The position numbers were made by a program, and so were the translations under genes. A stretch of DNA of 64,000 bases. Source: Orientallactaga sibirica (taxonomy: Eukaryota > Chordata > Mammalia > Rodentia > Dipodidae). Where the stretch lies: the NCBI GenBank assembly GCA_036365145.1, contig JAEOAD010000001.1, positions 103,698,001 to 103,762,000 on the forward strand, in the 5' to 3' direction. The notes under the pieces are model-generated. The model did no database searches. It saw only the letters and a program-made list of their open reading frames with translations, and had not been told where the DNA came from. This document shows positions 56,668 through 64,000 of this stretch, piece after piece (the stretch's first letter is position 1; each line of letters starts with the position of its first letter).

Positions 56668-56998
56668 AAATTCTATGATAGGGTCTTACCATCTATTCCT
56701 AGTGGGAAACCAAGAGCCTTGGCAATGGCCTGTAATGTTTTAGGGGTATCCATGACCTCCCTGGCCAACAACTCACTGGAAGGTATCCCATCCCTGGCAC
56801 TGAAAATTTTCTAGTAACTATATATGGTTTCTGAGTGTTCCATTGTCCAAAAAAGTAGGTTTCCATATGATTTATTTATATCCTCTTAGATTTGATTAGC
56901 CCTCCCTTCATCTTTCCTTTACTCAATATCTTCCCCTGACCTCACTTAGGCCTTTTCACCCTCATTAATCTCTTCTTCCATATATATACATACACATA
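56668..56998 (-). repeat. L1 3' UTR fragment, antisense
   Basis: The same segment as 53610-53900 and 58840-59140 ('accatctattcctagtgggaaaccaagagcc' to 'ttaggccttttcaccctcattaatc'). Truncated at both ends. Confidence 0.85.
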
Positions 56999-56999
56999 T

Positions 57000-57325
57000 A
57001 GGAGTTTATTAAAGCTTGTAATTTGATGTCCAGCCACCTGTCTGGAGGAGGTATCACTGTGGGTGGATCCTAGGGTACAGCCCTAAGGCATGTTTGGGGG
57101 CAGATCTGGAATTCAAGCCTAAGGTTTGCAGGGAGAAGTTTGAGTTCCCCCTGGGTTCCTTGGTGTTTGATTGCCAGTTTTTTTGCTCTTGCTTTATGTG
57201 GAGGGTTTTCTCTTTTTCACCATTATAGAACTTCCCCTCAGATATGTAAGGCAGAAATAAATACGGTTCCTCTCATAAACTGTGTCTGCTTTGGAGGTTC
57301 ATCCCAGCAGTGTGGAGCTGACTAA
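57000..57325 (+). repeat. LTR related to family A, plus strand
   Basis: Contains 'accattatagaacttcccctcagatatgtaaggcagaaataaatacggttcctctcataaactgtgtctgc', the 3' part of the same LTR layout with an AATAAA. The 5' start is unclear. Confidence 0.6.
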
Positions 57326-57694
57326 GAGAGCTACTTAAAAATAGATTTGCTTAGTCCATGTAAAGTAACTACAGGGGAGGCTGGGCTCAAGGTAGCAGGA
57401 ATCAGAGCATTTGGAGAAGAAAAGGGATGTCTAAGAGAAGAACCAAGAGCCATGGTGGCTCTGTGCATAAAATGAGGACAGCGCTAAACTTAGACTAGTC
57501 ATCTGACCGCTGAGAGCTTTGAGGGCCAGATGCTAGGAATAGAGAACAAGAAAGTCAGCTCCTGTCCCCAACAAGCTCACAAACCCCTCAACAAACATGA
57601 TCGTTGTTTTCTTTTAGGATTTAAGGGGTTCTCTAACTGTCTTACCTTGGTGTTCCATACCTATCCTGTTCTTTTTGTTTTGTTTTGTTTTGTT
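57326..57694. other. Unique sequence, nothing recognised
   Basis: Ends in a TTTTG repeat near 57675-57697. No supported gene. Confidence 0.35.
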
Positions 57695-57932
57695 TTAAAA
57701 GGGAATTTATTGGATTAGTTCATGGCAGTCCAATAACAGTAGTTTGCAGGCTTGAGAGTAAAGGAACCCTGTAGCCACTCAATCCACAAGGCTGCATGCC
57801 TCAGCAGTCCCAATCTGACACTGAAGGCCTGGAGGAGCCCTGGAGAGCCACTAGTCTCCAGTCCAGGCTGGTCTTCAGTCCACATTGGAAGGCAACAAGC
57901 AGCACTACAGCCAGGTGGGAGGAGCGGATTCT
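57695..57932 (-). repeat. LTR-like fragment truncated by L1
   Basis: 'gggaatttattggattagttcatggcagtcc' (complementary AATAAA) through 'cagcactacagccaggtgggaggagcgg'; it stops where the L1 T-run begins. Family not assigned. Confidence 0.4.
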
Positions 57933-57934
57933 TT

Positions 57935-59975
57935 TTTAAAAAATTATTTATTATTTATTTATTTATTATTGATAACTTCCTTAATTGTAGACAATATCCC
58001 ATGGTTCCCTCCCTCCTCCCTCTTTCCCCTTTGAAACTGCACTCTCCATCATATCCCCTCCCCTCTCAACCAGTCTCTCTTATTTTAATGTCATCATCTT
58101 TTCTTCCTTTTATGATAGTCTTGTGTAGGTAGTGTCAGGCACTGCAAGGTCATGGATATCCAGGCCATTTTGTGTCTGGAGGAGCACATTGTAAGGAATC
58201 CTACTCTTCCTTTGGCTCTTATATTCTTTACGCCACCTCTTCTGCAATGGACACTGAGCCTTAAAAGTTGTGTGAGAGATATTTCAGTGCTGAGCACTCC
58301 TCTGTCCCTTCTTCTCAGCACCATGGTGCCTTCTGAGTCATCCCAAGGTCACCACCATCTGAAAAGAGAAGCTTCTCTAACCAAAAGTGAGAGTAGCATT
58401 AATATATGGGTGTGGAAATTAAGAAAAGTGCTTACTGGGCAGTTTAGTGAGTACAGTATATACATTTAGCCAGACACCAACAGACATTACACCCCTAGGG
58501 CTCATGACTACCCCTGTTGTAGGTTTTCAGTATCAGGGATGTATTCCCTCCATGGAGCGGGCCTCTAGTCCAATTAGAGAGTGCTTGGTTTCCCCCATAA
58601 CAGACATGCCACTATTGTACCCATTGAATCATTTGGCCTGGCTGGCCAAATTTAAAGCTTGCAGTGTTCACTGTTGAGTATTTTCACTGGTGTTTCCTCT
58701 CTCTCCCATTGAACTGCATGTAGCATAGCTTTTTCCAGCCTTCTGTCAGCTGGTCTACATGGAGAAGGTTTTCAGCTCAGCTCCAGCAGGATTTCTCAGT
58801 GACCTTGCAGCCCAAGTATGTGGAGTCTTCAGCAATAGGGTCTCGTCATCTATTCCTGGTGGAAAATCAAGGGCCTCGGCAATGGCCTTTAATGTTTTGG
58901 GTGTATCTGTGACCTCCCTGGCCAACAACTCACTGCAAGGTATCCCATATCTGGCACTGAAATTTTTCTAGTAACAATCAATTGCTTCTGAGTGTTCCAT
59001 TGTCCAGAAAAGTATGTTCCCATATGACTTATTTATATCCTCTTAGATTTTGATTAGCCCTCCCTCCGCCTCTCCTTTACTCAATCTCTTCCCCTGACCT
59101 CACTTAGGCCTTTTCACCCACATTAATCTGTTCTTCTACTCACACATATACAATACCATCCTATTAAGTGCCCCCCTTTTTTGAAACTCCATCCCTTTCC
59201 AGAGCTTACTGCTGCTCTCCTCCATTTAGGAAAACTCAACCAAATTCCTTCCTATCTCTAGGTCTGGACTGTCATCCTTCTCTTGGGTTGCTCCTGTCTC
59301 CATTTCTGGTATTCCAAAGACCATATTTCTGCTCTTCCAAAGATCATAGTCTGCATATCAGCCCATATTACTCCTACTCTGTTTTAGGCATTTTCAACTA
59401 CAATTTGTTTGTGTTGATTCCCACTTTGCCTCCTACCTTCCCCCACCATGAATCCTTCTCCCTGGATTTTTTAAAATTTTATTTCATTTTAATTAACTAG
59501 AAACTATGTATGGACACATCATGTATTGGTACCATCATTTCCTTCCTCCCTGCCCCAGTTCCACTGAGGGCCCTCCTCAGTGGGATTGCCCTCCCTGTAT
59601 TCTCCCTCCTTCAGTTTACATGTCCCACGTATACTTTTCCCCATCCCTTTCCCCTCTTCCAGCTCATATTTTTATAATCATTTTGGTTGTGATCCTATCT
59701 CTATAGGTTTCGTCCACATTTACCGCTCTAGATATTCATACTTATTGGTGTTACAAGCTAAGGCCCACATATCAGAAAGAACATGTGGTTTGGGTCTTTC
59801 TGAGTTTGAGTCAGTGCACTTAATATGATTCTTTACAGGTCCACCCATTTTCCTGCAAACTTCACACTTTTTGTTTTTCTGTGCTGCTGAATAGAATTCA
59901 ATTGTGTATGTGTACCACATTTTCATTATTCATGGCTTTATCGACTTGTTGGACCCATACTTACTTGATGCTTCA
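57935..59975 (-). repeat. L1, 5'-truncated, antisense
   Basis: A complementary A-tail region at 57935-57970, a long 3' UTR, and the ORF2 C-terminus at 59720-59926 on the minus strand (68 codons, with MKMWYTYTIEFYSAAQKNK, the hallmark end of rodent ORF2). The 5' end is cut at about 59975. The reverse transcriptase and endonuclease are absent, so it is dead. Confidence 0.9.
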
Positions 59976-60369
59976 TTCCCTGGACTCATTCTTAACTATG
60001 ACCAGTCCCAGTATCCCAGTAAAACAATTACCATGTGCATTTATTATCACCAAATCCAGCTGCTGAATAATGGAATGTATATTACAACCTGTTTCACACA
60101 AGTTGTTAGAATTCAGGGCATAAACAAAGCAAAACAAAATTGATTTCTATGAAACTCTATTTCTGGTAAGTAAAGCTTACTATCTAAAAGCAGCATGCTG
60201 TTTTTTCAAATGGAAGCTATGTGATAATGATTCTCATAAACTTATAAGTGATTTTAATAACAAAGTTTGAAATTCCAGATTGCAGTGAGGCAAATACTAG
60301 CAAATTCAGTGTGTGTGTCAGGGGGAGCTTTAGGAAATATCTCAACTACTTTTCTCTAATTAAAATAGC
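59976..60369. other. Unique sequence, nothing recognised
   Basis: No supported gene or repeat. Confidence 0.35.
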
Positions 60370-60583
60370 TATGTCTGGCTAGAGGGATGGCTTATTGGCT
60401 TATTGGTTAAGGTGCTTGTCTGTAAAGCCTAAGGACCCAGTCTCAACTTCCCAAAACCCATATAAGCCAGATGCACAATGTGGTACATGTGTCTGAAGTT
60501 CATTTTCAGTGGCTAGAGGTCCTGGTGTATCTATTTTCTCTCTCATCTGCCTCTTTCTCTCTCAAATAATAAATTAATTAATA
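60370..60583 (+). repeat. tRNA-derived SINE (type 1), first of a tandem pair
   Basis: Head with a duplicated 'gcttattg' (60390-60405), then body and AATAATAAATTAATTAA tail. Confidence 0.88.
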
Positions 60584-60815
60584 AGGCTGGAGGGATAGCT
60601 TAGTAGTTAAGTCATTTGCCTGCAAAGCCAAAGGACCCAGGTTAGATTCTCCAGGACCCACATTATCCAGATGCACAAGGGGGTGCATGCATCTGGAGTT
60701 TGTTTGTTATGGCTGGAGGCCCTGGCACACCCATTTTCTCTCTCTCTCTCTCCTACTTTCTCTGTCAAATAAATAATAAACAAATAAATAAAAATAAAAT
60801 ATTTTTTAAAATAAA
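60584..60815 (+). repeat. tRNA-derived SINE (type 1), second of a tandem pair
   Basis: Begins directly after the tail of the first: AAGGCTGGAGGGATAGCTTAG, full body, CT tract, AAATA-rich tail. Confidence 0.9.
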
Positions 60816-61374
60816 TGAATAGTTAAAAATAACTATGTAATGGAATTTGAAATGCTGAGTATATGTATATGTATATATTTCACCTTCTTTTTAAAATACA
60901 TGCAAATGACAGAAACTATATTTTAAGAAGAATCAACACAGGACTCCCACTGTTGGCACAATGGTATACGTGACTCTTTTTGTTCCTTCCCATGAAGTAT
61001 AACTATGAAGCCTGAGGGTGATGAAATATACAGCCATATAAGAATGATAAAAGGCAGAAAGTGATTAGCTGCCTTGATTGCTAGAGCTAGAAACACACTA
61101 TTGCTGTAGTGTATCATAGATACCCATTTAGTAGTGTAAGATCTTCCAAGCCTGAAATCTTGCATCCTCTAGGCAACTGGCAAAAGATATCCCAGACATA
61201 TTTCTACCCTGGTTCAGAAAGTACTGCTGAAAACAAAATTCTAGGCCCTGGGAAGTGCTTTCCATCTCAGAAGGTGCCTTTCCTCATTTCAAGTCACCTG
61301 GAAGCTTAGGGAGTGCTGTCGATTCCTGCAGTGGGGAGGGGGAGGTCATCAGGAATTAATAGAAAACCCTTTTG
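60816..61374. other. Unique sequence, nothing recognised
   Basis: No supported gene or repeat. Confidence 0.35.
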
Positions 61375-61596
61375 GCAGTAGGAAGAAGAAACCTCAAAAA
61401 ATAACAATGCAAAACCTCTGAAGACCATGCTGTCACTGGGTCCACAAATATTCAGAACCTACCTGCTCAATCCAAATTGTACGGTGCAGTAGGAAGAAGA
61501 AACCTCAAAAAATAACAATGCAAAACCTCTGAAGACCATATTGTCATTGGGGCCACAAATATTCAGAACCTGCCTGCTCAATCCAAATAGTGTGGT
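61375..61596. repeat. 111-bp tandem duplication
   Basis: Units 61375-61485 and 61486-61596 are head to tail, both with 'gcagtaggaagaagaaacc' at the start and 'cctgctcaatccaaa' near the end. About eight differences are visible. Confidence 0.93.
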
Positions 61597-61599
61597 AGT

Positions 61600-63030
61600 C
61601 TGACAAAAATTATACATTATATATATATAATTTTAAAGAAGCTAGCATCATGTAACAAAATGTCCAGAATTCCACAGAATATAGCATTCTTATTAATAGT
61701 CATTATCACAACAGTAATGAGGGGGGAAAAAGCAATGGATATCACCTGCAAGATGGGCCAAATATTGCAATTATCTGTCAGATATTTTAAAGCAACCAGT
61801 TTAATATAATCCAACAAGAAAATATAACTTACTTTGAAAGAAAAAAATGTAAATTCTTACCAAAGATAGAAAAAAATATGAAAAGAAACAGACAATTGAA
61901 AATATAGGAATTACAGTTTTAAAACTTTATCAGTGGGCTCAATAGCAGAAAATGACAGTGAACTTGATAGCAAATATTATAAGATGAATTGTCTCTCAAA
62001 ATTTGATTTTGGTATTTTAACATCCAGTAATGTAGAATGTGATACTATTTGGAAATAGGGTCTTTGTAGAAGGAATCAAATTAGGTGCTTGTTTGCATGA
62101 ATTTTAATATGATGTTACTGACATAGTCATAAAAAGGAGAAATGTGAACAGACATGCATGCAAGAACAAGCCTCATGAACATACAAATGGAAACCCATAG
62201 GTTAGGGAAAGAGGCCAGAACAAATCAATCTCTCAGAAGAATCTAACACTACTGGTACCTTGATTTCAGGTTTCTCTCAGTGCCAGAACTGTGAGACAGT
62301 AAATTTATGTTGTTTAAGCCACCCACTGTGTAGTGCTTTTTTTTTTTTTTTTTTTTTTTCTGGCCACTCTTGAAAACTCACAGAGCAAAGCAAGAAAAAT
62401 TATCCAATCTGAACCATAAAGAGAAAAGAGACCACAGAAAAATTACCTCAAGAATCTAGTACTAAACAATCACACACATGTAGCATTACGATGTAGGAGT
62501 CCCAGAAGGAGAGCAGAATGAGATTGAGGCTAAAGAGACTTAAGAGAATTAATGGCTAACAATTTCCAAAATTTGATTATAGATGTAAATCTACAGATTC
62601 AAAAAGTGAACTTTCAGAAGCATAAACAATATAAAACCGAGGCAATGCATGTTATAATTAAACTGAAAACTAGACAAAGAAGCATATTGAGAACAGTCAG
62701 AGAGGAATGGCCCACTATTAAATAGGGAAAACCAATTCAAATGGAAGCAGGTTTCTCATCCATCTGAAACCACAGAAGCCAGAAAGAAGTGGCACAGTGC
62801 TTTTCAAGGCTGAAAAAATAACTCCAAATTGCTTTCTAAATATGATGAAAACTACCCCAAGAATGAAAAAGAAATAAAGGATCCTGAAACAAGGGGAAAA
62901 AAAAAAAAAGAAAACTGTTATCAGCATATCTATTTACCCTGACAGAATGGTTAGAGGAAATTCTCTGACAATAAGAAATAAAAAAATAATAATAAAATAA
63001 AATAAAGAGCTGGAACTACAGAAAGTCAGG
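61600..63030 (+). repeat. L1 ORF1 / HAL1-like relic split by an LTR
   Basis: Pieces 61600-61994 and 62345-63030 hold ordered remnants of L1 ORF1: 'gggctcaatagcagaaaatgacagtg', 'gaaaaattatccaatctgaacc', 'gagtcccagaaggagagcagaatgag', 'ggcttctcatc...accacagaagccagaaag', 'aagaatgaaaaagaaataaagg', '...gaggaaattctctgac'. Frames are broken throughout. Could be L1M or HAL1. Confidence 0.75.
61995..62344 (+). repeat. MLT1-type MaLR LTR
   Basis: 'tgtctctcaaaatttgattttgg', 'atttggaaatagggtctttgtagaagg', ending 'gtgccagaactgtgagacagtaaatttatgttgtttaagccacccactgtgtagtgc', the hallmark MLT1 3' end. A T-run (62338-62359) borders it. Confidence 0.8.
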
Positions 63031-64000
63031 AAAAATAATAACATCTCATCACTTTTTCCTTACCATGGGATTTCTAAACTAAATCAAAAACTTGAAGCAA
63101 AATATTATTACCTGACCTGATAAACATGAATATAAGAAAAACATCATGAAAACTAACCTTAATCTTTTCCTGTTTATCTCTCTCCCTCTCCTTTCTATGA
63201 TCTCTTTCTCTCTTATATTACCTATTTTTTTCTTCCTTCATCTTCCTTGGCACTGACTTGTAACTCCCAGTACCAGCACGGGGTTAACTTTCACAATGAG
63301 TTGTTGATCAGAGAGACCTACAAGGGTTCCCAAAAGAAGACAGATTTCTGTCAGAGTTCTTGATGACCCACCAAAGGTTAATGGTAAGATCCTACTGTCG
63401 AAGACAGCATACGCATGTGAGACCAAACATGGAGAGACCTGATCAGAATCTGGAAGAGGGTCAGTCCCTAGATAGTTAGCTAGTCTAGTGCCAGAGGGTG
63501 CTACATGAGTGACTGGGAGAAAATGACCTACATCTGTCCAAACAACTCGTAGTTTAAGCTACCCAGCAGTAAAAAACCTGATGTGATGCTAAAAAAAAAA
63601 AAAAAAATGCAATAGTGGCACACAGCCATGATGGGTAACCAACTGCTCTTGATTTAGCTAAGAGATCTACTCAGTGCAATGAAACTCATATCTGGAACTG
63701 GGAAACAAGTCAAATCCATGCCCAAAAAATGAGCCCATTCTCTAATATCAAGCTCCCACCAATTGTGGGCTATAAGAAGGCCTACACATATAAAATTCTT
63801 TCTAAAATAATAATGGCCATCCTATCTATCTGGTGCTGACTTCTCTCTCCATTGGAGAATCTTCTTCTCTTTTTCAGATGGACACCAAACCTGAGGGGAG
63901 GATCAGCCTATCACACCTCACCAGGGCACCAGCTGAAACCATAGAGTAATGGGGGAAATGGGCAAGAGTGCAGGTTTCTTGGTGAACCTGACACCAGCAC
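63031..64000. other. Probably repeat-derived, not assigned
   Basis: Pyrimidine-rich at 63165-63240. 63600-63740 ('gcaatagtggcacacagccatgatgggtaaccaa') resembles a module I remember next to rodent L1 elements. An A-run lies at 63592-63608. No supported gene. Confidence 0.35.

Noticed and set aside
57752..58132. 126-codon frame
   Set aside because: Runs from an LTR-like fragment into the L1 3' UTR; a fusion of two repeats.
59168..59500. 110-codon frame
   Set aside because: Antisense of the L1 3' UTR, pyrimidine-rich, no gene evidence.

Overview
This is a stretch of mammalian nuclear DNA, almost certainly from a rodent. A dipodoid such as a jerboa is my best guess, because the window is full of a tRNA-derived SINE that I associate from memory with jerboa sequence. 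It also carries 7SL-derived B1 elements, ID/B1 composite (B4-type) SINEs, and older mammalian repeats (MIR, L2, L1M, MaLR). I found no exon of a recognisable host gene, no rRNA or tRNA gene and no CpG island. The longer open frames lie inside repeats, simple sequence or AT-rich DNA. The window reads as intergenic or deep intronic DNA, and its content is a layered record of retrotransposition.

Layout. 0-6.5 kb: SINEs, an L1 ORF2 relic, two solo LTRs and a B1/SINE composite framed by one 15-bp target-site duplication. 6.5-12.5 kb: mostly unique, with a 275-bp polypyrimidine tract. 12.5-16.4 kb: SINEs and two ancient L1 relics. 16.37-20.14 kb: the clearest element, an internally deleted class II (betaretrovirus-like) provirus with paired 398-bp LTRs, a 6-bp CCCGGT duplication, primer-binding site, polypurine tract, pol remnants and a gammaretrovirus-type Env transmembrane remnant. 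20.1-25 kb: largely unique. 25.0-27.9 kb: one antisense L1 ORF2 relic cut by four insertions, two of which carry further insertions. 28-45 kb: unique DNA with scattered LTRs, SINEs, MIR and microsatellites, including an LTR inserted in a related LTR. 45.7-48.6 kb: the longest repeat-poor segment. 50-60 kb: a solo LTR with a perfect 5-bp duplication, SINEs, and three antisense L1 3'-end segments, one carrying a SINE that itself carries an LTR. 60-64 kb: a tandem SINE pair, a 111-bp tandem duplication and an L1 ORF1/HAL1-like relic split by a MaLR LTR.

Nothing here suggests a functional gene cluster. The most informative points are the provirus (chimeric ancestry, an exact internal copy of its polypurine tract inside the integrase region, a fragment of an unrelated host LTR family inside pol), the nested insertions that give a relative age order, and a few unique stretches with possible regulatory content. 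Repeat family assignments come from recognising motifs by eye and from memory; no database search was run.
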